Shown: positions 1-10,969 of the stretch, one piece after another
Layout of the letters: each line of letters opens with the position of its first letter
How positions within the stretch are numbered: position 1 is the first letter of the stretch
Assembly: GCA_900239685.1 (NCBI GenBank)
Contig: OENT01000284.1
Span: 1-64,000 of the forward strand
Source: Rotaria macrura
Lineage: Eukaryota; Rotifera; Eurotatoria; Philodinida; Philodinidae
Length of the DNA: 64,000 nt
Reading direction: 5' to 3'
Program-made: the position numbers and the translations under genes
The notes under the pieces: model-generated
The model's database searches: none
What the model saw: only the letters and a program-made list of their open reading frames with translations
Told to the model about the DNA's origin: nothing

Positions 1-200
1 GAACTTGCCATAGTTCCGGTAGGTTCCTGGCTGATCCGAAGTATTTCCTTGAAATTTCCGGTTTCCGGAAGTCTCCGGAATATCCAGGTTCCGGGTACGG
101 ACAATTCCGGCCGGAATACTGCTTCCATGTTCCGGTGGTTTTTCCTACCGTTTCCTGCGGGTTCCGGCCGGATCCGGTCTCCGGAACGAACGACCTGGGG
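1..200. mobile_element. Right end of a TTCCGG-saturated foldback-type element (truncated by window edge)
   Basis: The first 200 bases are unlike the AT-rich surroundings. TTCCGG and its complement CCGGAA recur more than ten times with irregular spacing. The block stops abruptly at GACCTGGGG (192-200) and ordinary AT-rich DNA follows. The same nine bases close the second element at 1962-1970. I infer a non-autonomous repeat element whose left end lies outside the window. No coding capacity is credible; open frames across it are by-products of the repeat. A satellite-like array is the alternative. Confidence 0.5.
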
Positions 201-930
201 AGCTTTGATGTTGTTGTTGATAAATATCATGGTTCCAATGAAAGAGTCATTGCTACCATGCAACATCTTAGAAATTTAGGAAAATGGGATATTGCCATTG
301 GTATTGTTGTTATTGGAATTTGCAGCAATAATCACTGGTTTTCAATAAATCCAAATACAACGACATCATACGAAGGTAATTATGCAAATAAAATTCCTGC
401 CTGCAGTTTCATCAGGAACAATCTGCTAAAAATCATAGAATAGGACTAATCTGTCTTGGAACTTTTTTGAAGTATGCAATGTTGTGGATAAACAGTATCG
501 AAATCTGATGATTTTCCTACAACTAATCTAGCTATAGCTCTTGACGGACTGCCAGAGTACGCCAGAATATTTTTGTTGCCGAGAGAAACACAAGAGTGGT
601 GAATTTTCAATCGATCTGAAAATCCATTGAGTCAAATCGCATTCAGTAATCTTTTAGAAATTGATAATCCTTCTTTGACTCCACTTATAGTAAAATATTT
701 TGGTTTTAGGTGAAGATTCGGATATATTCCAATTTTGCCTTCACTGTATTGAGAGATTCCGCGAAAATGCGGATTCAATTCATGCAGTAGAAGTGAAAGA
801 TTTTTTGGCTCAACATCTATTCAGTTATTGCTGTTCGCTGTCAAATCAATTTTCCAATCAATCAAGTAAAACAGAGAAAAAGATTGATGACTGTGACTTG
901 GATATGTGTAACATGTATGATATCAAATAA
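201..930 (+). pseudogene. Possible remnant of an unidentified gene 3' end
   Basis: Two open stretches lie here: about 80 codons to a stop at 441-443, and about 76 codons ending at 928-930. They are in different frames and are separated by stop-containing sequence that could be decayed exons or unrecognised introns. AATAAA motifs at 926-931 and near 987 would suit a 3' end. I recognise no domain. This could be a degraded gene truncated by the element before it, or chance open frames. Confidence 0.2.
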
Positions 931-1670
931 AAGACAGTTGTTGCTAAACATTTTTTGTAAATATCATGATTCTCTTTTGACTTATGAATAAACAAGACAT
1001 CAACTTGATCATGAGCTTTTTTTCTCACTTAATTATATATATATATTTAAAAATGTGGATATAAGTCGAATAGATGTATAGTAAATCTTTGTTAATGGAT
1101 GAAAATACTAAAAACAAATTCTTATGTTTCATGGGTAGCTGATCGTGTGAAAGTTACAGCAACAACCCAGGAGATTCATTCCTACCGTTGGATTCAATCA
1201 GATCCGATTATTGGCATCAGGCGACATTTGTTATATGGTTCTGACGGACCTCTTATGACGTCATCAGGCACTCAAATAATAAAGCACTATTTTCTGTCAG
1301 ATCCATTACGCATTCCTCAACTAGTTTTCCGCTAGGAGTTTGTCGGTTTATCGGATTCAATCACCTGTGTACCCAGAATAACGGCTCAGAAATAGGGTGC
1401 CTAATTTTTTTCGAGCATACTAAGGAAGTCTGTGAAAAGTCTAAACATCAGATTGGGTGCCAAACAAACATATTGTAGGATAACTTCCATACGTCCGTTT
1501 TCAAAAGTGCTGAAACTTTGTGAAGTCAATGACTTTTTGAAGCGAAAACAACTCTACAGAACGTGATATCGAACTATAACCTAAAGAGCTTGAAGCTGTA
1601 AGTATTTTTTTCAATAACTACTTTCTACGTAAAATGCGCTTGCGCGAAAAATTACGTTTTCCAAAAATGA
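931..1670. other. Intergenic stretch, no gene seen
   Basis: AT-rich sequence without a convincing coding frame. An open frame of 78 codons (1099-1335) shows no recognisable domain and no splice continuation. Confidence 0.5.
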
Positions 1671-1969
1671 CCCAGGTCAAACAGAACGATCCGTAAACGG
1701 TCGTATACGATGAGAACACGGCCCATTACGGCGTCGTATTATCCCGTTTTAACAAGGTCAGTAATACGACCGTATGTTCTATAGAATACGATAGTATTAC
1801 GCTGTCTTTACGAGGGTTTTACGGCGTATATACGGTGTCCGTGTACGTCCGTAATACTGACCTTGTTAAAACGCCATAATACGGCATAAAACGGTCGTTT
1901 AACCGTGGTATACGATGTAAAAACGACCGTTTACGATACTGTAACGGCGGCCGTTTTGATTGACCTGGG
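1671..1969. mobile_element. 299-bp palindromic foldback element with terminal inverted repeats
   Basis: The element begins CCCAGGTCAAACAGAACG (1671) and ends with the near-complement CGTTTTGATTGACCTGGG (1969). A second inner inverted repeat pairs CGTTTTAACAAGGTCAGT (1745-1762) with its complement at about 1854-1872. The interior is saturated with ACGG/CCGT and TACGG/CCGTA, so nearly the whole element can fold on itself. No gene is encoded. The terminus matches the one that ends the 1-200 block. I infer a MITE or foldback-type non-autonomous DNA element. I could not define a clean target-site duplication. Confidence 0.72.
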
Positions 1970-3525
1970 GAGGAGGATATGAAAAGTCGAAAATGAAGGT
2001 ACATTATTGAATGACAAAAAGAAAGCCAAATAGTGCTTGTTCTGGGTTCAATTTTTCTCTATAAGTTGATACATCAATAAAGGCTCCAATTATTAGTTTC
2101 GAATCACATTAGTAAAAATGACGAAAATATTTTCCGTCCTAATTTATATTTTTAAGCCTTTCAAAGATCTCTTCTCTAGTCTCGATCAAAAATTAAAGGA
2201 GAATGTGTATATGACGTCAAAGTGAATAAAGAAAAGCAGCGTCGTGACTTTTATTTATAATAAAAACTGTTTTGCCTTATTTTCAGTTTCTCAAGCTATT
2301 GTGATTGCTGGAAGTATGTCAAATACTATATGAAAACATCGTATTTTTTTTATAATGTAACTTGATCCTTACAGTAACGATCAAAAAAAACTGCAAAAAT
2401 GTATTAACCCCTTCTCGATACTGGAAGAATATCAATGGTGTTCCGGAAATATTCCATCTGAACCAAATGATGGCCGACGATTAATTGAAATAATTTTTGC
2501 GACAACTGATCAACAAAGATAAATAACTTTTATTTTTTTAACTATATGAATAATCAAACAACAGCAGTGAACTCAACACCGCACCAAATTAAATGCAGAA
2601 TGACTATCTATCAGTCAATGTTCGTTTTTTTCTCTTTTTTATCAGTCGAAAAAAATACATGCAAATCTCAATATTTTGTCACTATAGCAATATGAATCTT
2701 CACAGAAAAATTATTCTTTAGTTTTTAGATACAACGTTTATTGAAACATAAAATTTCTTCATCAAGCTAAGTTATTCGTGAATGAGAGAGAAGGGTCGCG
2801 TCCTTCAATGTTTGCTGGATTCATTTACAGTTGATTCCTAGAATGAATCTTTATGTCAATGTGAGTTTTGTTCTTCTCGGTGTATAACGAAATTCATTGA
2901 TATGCTAACGTCAAACACATAACTCACATGTATTTTAGCTATTGATCTTTGTACCATTATATATAGTGTTTGATTATTCTAAACTTTGTTTTTAAATGTC
3001 AATATCATTCTTATGTATTTCTTTTAGTTCTACTGTATCAAGTTTGTCGAAAAACTTAATCATTAATCAAGCGAAAACAACTAAGAAGGAAAATATTCGT
3101 AATGATCCACTAATGTATCATTTTATTATAAACGTAGAAATAAAACGGCAATACACAACATATTCTTTGAGAAGCATATAAGAAAAAGTATCTGAACGAA
3201 CGATAAAAACATGTACTGCTTCGCTGTTGACTCTCCATCATTTAACATCAATCATGTTACATATGAAAACATGAGTGACGATATATGAGATTATTCTGGT
3301 TTTGTGACAACGTTGCATACAGTGTCTAAGTAATCCGTCAAATGTTATTATTCATTAGAGTAAATATGGTTTCAAATTTTGATGTCGGTTCTGAAACAGT
3401 GGAAGGCATATGAAACTGTGTTGACCATGCATAAAGAAAGATTTTGATATTTAAGAATTCAAAATCCTATATAAAAATATCAGCCATTATACACACCTCA
3501 GCATTGACGAAGCAAATTGTTAAAA
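1970..3525. other. Intergenic stretch upstream of the Hint gene
   Basis: AT-rich, with no credible coding region. Short open frames, for example 2996-3181, lack domain signals. The last few hundred bases presumably hold the promoter and 5' UTR of the next gene, but I see no distinctive element. Confidence 0.5.
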
Positions 3526-4513
3526 ATGAATCGAACAGTATGCATCATCATTACTACCACTGTTACCTGTTTAATTATTGGTATAGCTGTTTTCGCTGTA
3601 TTGCTAAAGTATGTGATTCTGATAAAGAAAGAATCGAATCATAATACTACTGAAACATCAACAAATATGAAAATGACGACTACTGAAACATCAACAACTA
3701 TGAAAATGACGACTACTGAAACATCAACAACTATGAAAATGACGACTACTGAAACATCAACAACTATGAAAATGACGACTACTTCAACTACTACTACTAC
3801 TACTACCATCACCACTACAAGAATCATTGTAGTCAACACGACAGCATCTAGTAGTTCAGGTATGCGTTATTAGTATAAACTTTGTGAAAACACGTCATCT
3901 CATATCTTATTTAGGTGGACCACAAGGTTGCTTTGCATCTACCGTAACTCTACAGCTAGTTGATGGATGTTTGAAACAGATAAGTGATCTTCGTGTTGGT
4001 GATAACGTCTTTGTCAAAAGAAGAGATGCAATTATAACAAGTCCCATCTTGGCTATTTTTCGACATTATCAGAGTTCTTTTCATTTTATTGACTTGTACA
4101 CAACGGATTCTTCCACTCCTCTTCGTTTGACGCCATTACATTCATTACTAGTTCTTTCGAAAATTGATGAACATCCACGCTACGTATTTTCAAAAGACAT
4201 TTCAATTGGTAGTCAGCTCTTCTCATCAGATCTGCGTCCAACAACAGTCACTGATATAAAAGAAGTTTTAGTGTCTGAGGACAGTGGTTATGCTATATTG
4301 ACGTTAGAAGGTAATATTATCGTCAATGGTATTGTAGCCTCGTGTTACGCAACTTATGATCATTCGATCATGCACCTAATGACAACGCCTTTGCGATGGT
4401 GGTTTCTCATTCTTCTCCATGTAAATAGATTTATCAAATTCGATTACATACAACAATTATCATCCAATATGGTTATCTCATTCGTTAACTTTTACCTGCA
4501 AGCAATTTCTTAA
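3526..4513 (+). CDS. Membrane-anchored Thr-rich stalk protein with hedgehog-type Hint domain
   Basis: Two exons, 3526-3859 and 3915-4513, joined across a 55-nt GT-AG intron, encode 310 residues. Residues about 6-31 are a hydrophobic membrane anchor. Residues about 41-110 are a Thr-rich stalk containing four copies of an 11-residue repeat. From residue 116 the protein matches the Hint autoprocessing fold of hedgehog C-terminal domains: the splice-site Gly-Cys (C117), a DLRVGD block, the TxxH motif (T184, H187) and SCYA with C255. A His-rich, Pro-Arg segment and a hydrophobic tail follow, as in hedgehog. No hedge signalling domain is present. By family analogy the Hint part could cleave before C117 and possibly transfer a lipid; that activity is inferred. 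AATAAA lies at 4544-4549. An upstream TTG extends the frame, but 3526 is the first ATG. Confidence 0.85.
3646..3777 (+). repeat. Coding 33-bp minisatellite, four units
   Basis: Four tandem 33-bp units starting ACTACTGAAACATCAACA encode an 11-residue Thr-rich repeat of the stalk. The first unit differs from the others by one base (AAT versus ACT). The 33-bp period keeps the reading frame, so copy number could vary without breaking the protein. A run of ACT codons follows. Confidence 0.95.
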
Positions 4514-7500
4514 TCCGACGTCAAGACATTATTGAGATGAGATAATAAATTGCATCTGAATGTTAGGTTTTATTAAAATTGACTTCGAAAGACTTGGGTT
4601 GAGAGAATATCAATCTATAAATTCCTGCTGATTAAATAATCTCATTTTTAAGAATTATTTGTAAAATAAATATTGTATAAGCATTCATATTCGATCTTTA
4701 AGAGGTATTAAATATTCGTATTCATGATAGAATTTTTCTTCATGATTAATATTAAAAAAAGGAGTTAAAATTGAATCAATCTATCATTGTGAATTATGCA
4801 AAGAAAAACATTCTTCTGTTATTGCTTGATGGTTTCAACATTCATTATCTCTTTTAAGCAAAAACCGTACTAAAAAATAGTTAAAACGTGACACCGCCGT
4901 GGTATCAATACACGAAATTTAAGGATGAATTTCACAAACATGACGATTCTGCCGCAGCATTGAGCAAAATTAACCCCGATTGGAACCACTCTCTTAACTG
5001 ATGAAAATTCGTCTCATCACTTTTGACCTTAACTAAGTTAGGAAAAGATGATCGTAAAATAGTTGATTTAATACATTAGGATGTGACCATTTATTTTGAT
5101 GAATCCATTCTATGAAGATCAGAATATGGTAATACTACTTTGAATTATATACTTCTTCTTCATATACCTTCATCTATACTTTGTTTACTAGCATATTGAT
5201 TTTTACACGAATGAGTTGAAGATTCACAAAAGAAAACTATATTGTTAGATGTATGTTAGATGCAAGTGATAAAATACTACAATGCTTGCTTTGATAGCAT
5301 CTTCTTTGACTTATTGTTGTTCAAAAAATAAAATGATTAACTGTCTAGAATCAATCAATCTCCTCTACTCACCATAATTGCGTAAAATATAGAGGCCTTT
5401 ATATTTTTCATTGATTCCATAGAAGGTGCACACACACCGTTGATAAATTCATAGAACATGAAGCGGGCTATTCGATACTATCAAGTGGCAATTTAAAAGG
5501 AATCAAAGATCTCATAAAAGTAGTTTATTATTCGATTTTCTTCGGGAACGATGCTTTGATAATTTCTATTAATATCATAGACACAACATACAGTTTTGAT
5601 ACTGTGATTAGTATTTATCGGCATGATATCGACGTATGTTAGGAAATCATCTTTGAAATTTCAATGTGATTTACTAGTATGATACGGCATCCGACAATTG
5701 TCCATTAGACAAGAATTGAAGATCCGTAAAATGTCCTCAAATTTTCAAACAAGATCCATGCTTGCTTATCGAGATATGACACTTTGAAAACAAAGTTGAT
5801 TTGTTGAATCCCATTGTGTTCTTCTCGTACTCAATATCCTGACAAGAAAGCATCCATTTTGCTATAATCACTGACACACGCATAGGTAAAATTTCCTTCT
5901 TTTGTAAGGCGGAATATTTCTCTGGAATTATATTGAATAAGTCTAGAAGAAGACAATGACACGTTTTTTAGATATAGGATGAGAATACGGGAGGTTCATA
6001 ATCTATATTTTTATGATAAGCTCTCAAGGTTGTCAAAAAATGCGCCCTGATTTTAAAAAGTTAAATTATTATCAGCTACATATGATGAATAGGGCCACAA
6101 ATACTACTTGCTGAAGCTCTGCCACATCGTTCACTCTCAAAAAATTCATCTCAATGTAGGTGAACCCGAACTATCCGAAAGTTTCAGGACACGTTCGGAC
6201 TATGCTATTATAAGGCGATGGTAGAATTGTCAAACTGTTGGAATGACATTCGACAGAGATAGTTATCAAGCAGAGCATTCTTAGGAAACCAAATATGTCT
6301 ATTCGTGTTCATTCTGTGTATTTCATTCTTCTGTTTGAAAGCGTATGTCAGATTAGAGTACATTTCATTCTTTAAATTCTTACTTTTCAAGCGGAGTGAA
6401 AAGACAACATTCTCAATCACTTAAAAAAAGCTCACTAGAAATGGATGCTGCAGTTTAAAATGCTTTCTCAACCAAAAATTAAGGTGCAGTTTCCAAAATG
6501 AGAACCCACAGAGAATTATTTCAAGTGCTACCAGAAAGGAAAAGCTGGAAAGAAAAAAAACTACTTCTCACTTTTCAGTAAACTGCATATTTTTTAAGAA
6601 ATATTGAAATTTTCTGGAGAAAACATGGCACCAAATCAAAAGTCATGTCATTTATGTAAGACAAATGTAGATAGGTATCTTTGCATGTATCAGTCTCAGT
6701 TTCTGAATATATCACCCAGTTGCCTTTTTTTATGAGTAGACCTAAAAACATTCGTAACAGTTATTCATTTTGAGCCACTGATTGCAATCTGTGAAATAAA
6801 AGAATAGTAAATAATAATAAGTTACTTCAATGTAAGTATGACAAGTGAACATATCTATTGGAAAAATTTTCAGTTAGATAAGTGAGTGTGGGAGAGGAAA
6901 GGGCCGCGATCCGATTTTCGAAAATGCATGAATATTTAAAAAAAGACCGTAATGGCAACTTATTGCATATCATAATACTTCTCTTTTTGTTCGAAGTCGA
7001 TTCCGTATGGTCCATTTACGCTCATCAAAATTTTGAATATGATCGACTCTCTAACATGGTTACGATGTTTGAGCACATTCACACTTTCACCGGAAACATT
7101 CATACTCTATCGGACTACAAACTTCAAAAAGCAATTAGGAGATAATCCAGCCAATCAAGATGAATGCACCTGACAGATAAAATCAACAAAGTTTCGTTCG
7201 TGAAATATGAGACTGTTATCTATAATAGGAGAAAGAAAACGCGAACACCAACGTTGAAGATGAAATGCCATTTAATGCACGTGAGGAGTTGGTCACATTC
7301 ATTTTTTTCTATTCATATGAACTTTTTAAATGAGCGCATTATTTTTAATTTTTTTCTTCGACTCAGATTTCTAAGGAGAGGGATTTGGAAAAATTCTACA
7401 AAAATCTAGCAGGTGCAGCGCCGAAGAATCGATCAATGCTGTCGTATGATAATTTTCTCTATTGCAAGTAATAAAAGGATTGCTGAATGTAAACAGGCAT

Positions 7501-8437
7501 CGAGTTTTGTTGAAAAGAAAATAGTTCATGATCAAGGCAACATATAGATTAATGCACTGCACTCTAGCGAGAGTCGTGCTTTATGTATTTTTATACAGCC
7601 ATCATTTTAGAAAAAACATCAAGTCTAATAGATGTCGTTACTTAAAACGTACTATATTTTTAGTGGGAAATCTCACTTGTAGGCGAAGTTCAAGGTAAAA
7701 AGAGTATGAATGATGCACTACTGTTTATCCTTCGTACCTGTGTATATATTTTTCATAACGAACAAAGTATTTTTGTATTTAGCAATAGAATAATAATAAC
7801 AAAATATATCTGATCGGAAGTGAGTTCTGACTTTATTTTTAGTTGTTTTATTTTTTTGATAGTCAATTCAATGACTCAGTGATCAGGAAAGATTGAAAAA
7901 TAGTCGAATGCAAGTTGTACGACATTTTATGACATAAACACCAGAACAAGAAAAAACAACGAATTGCTTTTTCTGCTCGTTGTCACATGTTCTTATTGAT
8001 AGACAGTCAATATGTTTTTTTTTGTCAACTATCATACTTGGTTTTCGAGATTTATTTCCAAAGAACAAAGGAAGACAGGATAACAGATCGAGATATTGAG
8101 TGCTGCCAAAACATGTATGGACTGTTAGTTTTCTTTTATATGCATTTTCCTTTACTGGAATCTGTTCACGTGCAAATCCTGCGACAATAATAATTCTTTG
8201 TGTTCTGACACTCGTATAAAAATGTCCAACAAGCAGAACTCATATGGAAATAAATTTTCACGCAAAATGTCATGTTTGCGAGAAATATTTTGTGCAGCGA
8301 CGATGTCTTGCCTTACTTTTTTCGTCGGTGTTTTATTTACATATATATTTATTCATGTAAATCGTTTACGTTTTCTTTTCAGATAATTAACTTAACTTGA
8401 ACTTTCGAATCGAACTGTTTCACAACTATTCGTTATC
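4514..8437. other. Long gene-poor stretch between the Hint and USP genes
   Basis: Nearly 4 kb without a gene I can support. Open frames of 60-90 codons occur on both strands, but none shows a domain, splice continuity or a codon pattern like the neighbours. A pyrimidine-rich AG (CTTTTCAG, about 8378-8385) precedes the USP start by about 50 nt. It could be a 5' UTR splice acceptor or a spliced-leader trans-splice acceptor; trans-splicing is known in bdelloids, and its use here is inference. Confidence 0.45.
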
Positions 8438-10969
8438 ATGAGGCATGGATCACAGTTTGGTTTCAAAGATTACGACAATGGATATCATCGAACACCGATG
8501 CTTAACCAACGGGAATTACTAACCATCGAGTTACATTATAGCGATGAAATACGATCTGATGAAATCAGCAATTTTAGAATTTCGTCGAACGCTACGATTA
8601 ACTTCCTAAAAGAAGAATTAGTACGACTTGTTCTGTTGAAATCCAGTAATTCTAAACACGTCATACTAACTGCAATTTACTGTGAGGGTAAAACTTGTAA
8701 GATACCCTCGCTATATCAACACATGACATTGGAAGAATTAGGAATTAAAACTGGATCTGTTCTCTATTTCAAGTCATCGGCCATTGGGGCACACCAGAAC
8801 CTATCGGAACTAACAGTTATGTTAATCAGCAGTGGAGAGCAGGTACAATTCAAATGGAATGCAATATCAACAACCATTGATGATCTCCTTGATTTCGTCA
8901 TAAAACAGTTTCGTTTGAATTCAATTGAAAGCAAAAGGATTGAACTTTCCACGAGTTCAATAAACTATCTCAATCAATCAAAAAACTTAGGAAAGACACT
9001 AGCGGCATTAGGTCTTCGTCATAATTCGGTGGTCTACCTCCTTATTATCAAACCAGTGCTCACCGAAATCTATGATGAAGATGTATACGTTTATATCATG
9101 AGTAAATCAGACGCCCCAGATATGTTAGTCGTATCCACTACAGATACCATTGAATACTTAGAAGCTTTAATTAAAAATAAAGTTAATATCGAATCCCGTA
9201 TACTTCTTCATGATAGCGACCATGAAGCAATAGATACTACTGATCGTCATAGAAAACTACGAGACTTTGGTATAAAGCCCAATCAAGCCATCTATGCTTT
9301 TTTTCCCGAAGATCTTCCAACGAAACCGACTAATGGCATGCAATCATCATCGTTGGCATTAAATTCAAAGACAGTGTTGGTTCGTTGTAAATTTCCCGAC
9401 AATCAATATAAAACTATACAAGCATCAGTAACAGACACAGTAGCACATCTGATATCAAACATAAAATGTCTCCGAGAAAATCAGTCAATAGAGCAGGTTT
9501 CACTATGGTTCGATAGTATTCATATTGACGATCGACAATCTGATAGACGTTTGGCTGATTTTGGCATTAAATCTGATAGTATAATTAATGCTTTTGTGAC
9601 AGATATGAATCCTTTAAATGACCCAATTAAAACTAACGAAATAGACAATTATTATACTACACAGTTAAGCCTAGATTTGGACGTAAAGCCTATAGGTCTG
9701 GAGAATCTTGGTAATTCATGTTATATGAACAGTGTACTTCAATGTCTTGTAAACGTGGGACCATTAACTGAATTTTTTATGAAAAATGTTACCCGAATAC
9801 ATTCGACTGATAATCATGTTAACAATGATTCTTCATCTGATACGTATGGCAAAGTAACTAGAGCCTATGCTGAATTATTGCACCATTTAAAGCAACCTAA
9901 TAAAAGATCTTATTACAATTATGATGTTTCATTTCGACCTACTCGTATTAGGGAAGCAATTGGTGATGATGCTCAACGTTTTAAGAAATATGATCAAGAA
10001 GATGCTTCGGATTTTTTAGAATGTCTTCTCAATAGCATTGATCAGGAGATAAAAGAGAAAAATAATCATGTACGAAATACAATTGTCACAGAACTCTTTT
10101 CCATGAACATTCAATCTTCTATTACTTGTTCTGAATGTCAACACGTAAGCATTAAAACCGAACCATATTTTATTCTTCCATTACCACTCAATCAACCTGA
10201 ACGAACATTCCAAGTCAATTTTGTTAGATTGAACGGCCAGGATTACTATGATGTAATATCTATGTCTATTGATAATCGTATTGAACATCTTGTTCAAGCA
10301 TTTTTCGATCTTCGTCATGATTCATCATCCTTTAGTTATGTCACGGCTAAGACTAATAATTCAGAAGTCACAATTAACTTTGATACACCTCTCAAACAAC
10401 TATCTGAACCAATAGTGACACTTACCGAGCAAAAATATTACACGGGCCGATTAAGACCTTACCGATACGAGAATGAACCAAGCAGTCGAAAGCTTGGAGA
10501 ATGTCTTCAAGAATTTTTTTCGATCGAAAAGATTGACGATCTACTACTTTGTGAACAGAATACGTGTAAACGAAATACAAAGACAAGTAAACAACTGAAA
10601 CTTTTAACTTTTCCACGTGTACTGATTATTCAACTCAAACGATTTTCACATGCAAATGGCTACTCTCGAAAATTGAAAACATTCGTTGAATATCCTATTG
10701 ATAGTTTTGATTTTGGTAAATTTCTTAAAGCATCTGATGACGCGATTTATGATCTTATTGCTGTTTGTAATCATATTGGATCTGTTCAATGTGGTCATTA
10801 TACAGCACATGCACGAAAAGATCCGAGAAGTAAGAACTGGTACAGATTTAATGATTCCTACGTGTCAACAATTTATTATAAAGACGAAATTATTTCTGCA
10901 GATGCTTATCTTCTTTTCTATCTCAAACGACAGAAAACAATACACCAAGCACCATCAATAATAGTTTGA
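8438..10969 (+). CDS. Ubiquitin-specific protease (USP/UCH) with tandem ubiquitin-like domains
   Basis: A single exon encodes 843 residues. About four ubiquitin-like repeats occupy residues 27-110, 125-205, 212-293 and 310-390; several end in a similar LGIK/FGIK turn followed by a hydrophobic strand. The USP catalytic domain runs from about 420 to 835. It has the Cys box GLENLGNSCYMN with catalytic C428, a YDQEDASDF QDA-type box, the His box with H787 in CGHYTAHAR, and WYRFND with D806. CSEC and a later C-x4-C pair resemble the USP zinc-finger site. A ubiquitin-like-sized insertion, about residues 588-670, interrupts the catalytic core. The expected role is removal of ubiquitin from proteins. 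The start is the first in-frame ATG after a stop-rich leader. AATAAA is at 11230. No intron in 2.5 kb is notable beside its neighbours. Confidence 0.93.
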   Translation: MRHGSQFGFKDYDNGYHRTPMLNQRELLTIELHYSDEIRSDEISNFRISSNATINFLKEELVRLVLLKSSNSKHVILTAIYCEGKTCKIPSLYQHMTLEELGIKTGSVLYFKSSAIGAHQNLSELTVMLISSGEQVQFKWNAISTTIDDLLDFVIKQFRLNSIESKRIELSTSSINYLNQSKNLGKTLAALGLRHNSVVYLLIIKPVLTEIYDEDVYVYIMSKSDAPDMLVVSTTDTIEYLEALIKNKVNIESRILLHDSDHEAIDTTDRHRKLRDFGIKPNQAIYAFFPEDLPTKPTNGMQSSSLALNSKTVLVRCKFPDNQYKTIQASVTDTVAHLISNIKCLRENQSIEQVSLWFDSIHIDDRQSDRRLADFGIKSDSIINAFVTDMNPLNDPIKTNEIDNYYTTQLSLDLDVKPIGLENLGNSCYMNSVLQCLVNVGPLTEFFMKNVTRIHSTDNHVNNDSSSDTYGKVTRAYAELLHHLKQPNKRSYYNYDVSFRPTRIREAIGDDAQRFKKYDQEDASDFLECLLNSIDQEIKEKNNHVRNTIVTELFSMNIQSSITCSECQHVSIKTEPYFILPLPLNQPERTFQVNFVRLNGQDYYDVISMSIDNRIEHLVQAFFDLRHDSSSFSYVTAKTNNSEVTINFDTPLKQLSEPIVTLTEQKYYTGRLRPYRYENEPSSRKLGECLQEFFSIEKIDDLLLCEQNTCKRNTKTSKQLKLLTFPRVLIIQLKRFSHANGYSRKLKTFVEYPIDSFDFGKFLKASDDAIYDLIAVCNHIGSVQCGHYTAHARKDPRSKNWYRFNDSYVSTIYYKDEIISADAYLLFYLKRQKTIHQAPSIIV

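Noticed and set aside
1819..2004. 61-codon minus-strand open frame
   Set aside because: Lies mostly inside the palindromic ACGG-rich element; the frame is a by-product of the repeat composition.
3639..3839. 66-codon minus-strand open frame with Val-rich repeats
   Set aside because: Exact antisense of the Thr-rich repeat of the Hint protein; no independent support.
8198..8386. 62-codon open frame just upstream of the USP start, with a hydrophobic stretch
   Set aside because: Out of frame with the USP and ends in a pyrimidine-rich AG; more likely 5' UTR with an intron or trans-splice acceptor than a separate gene, though a small membrane peptide cannot be excluded.
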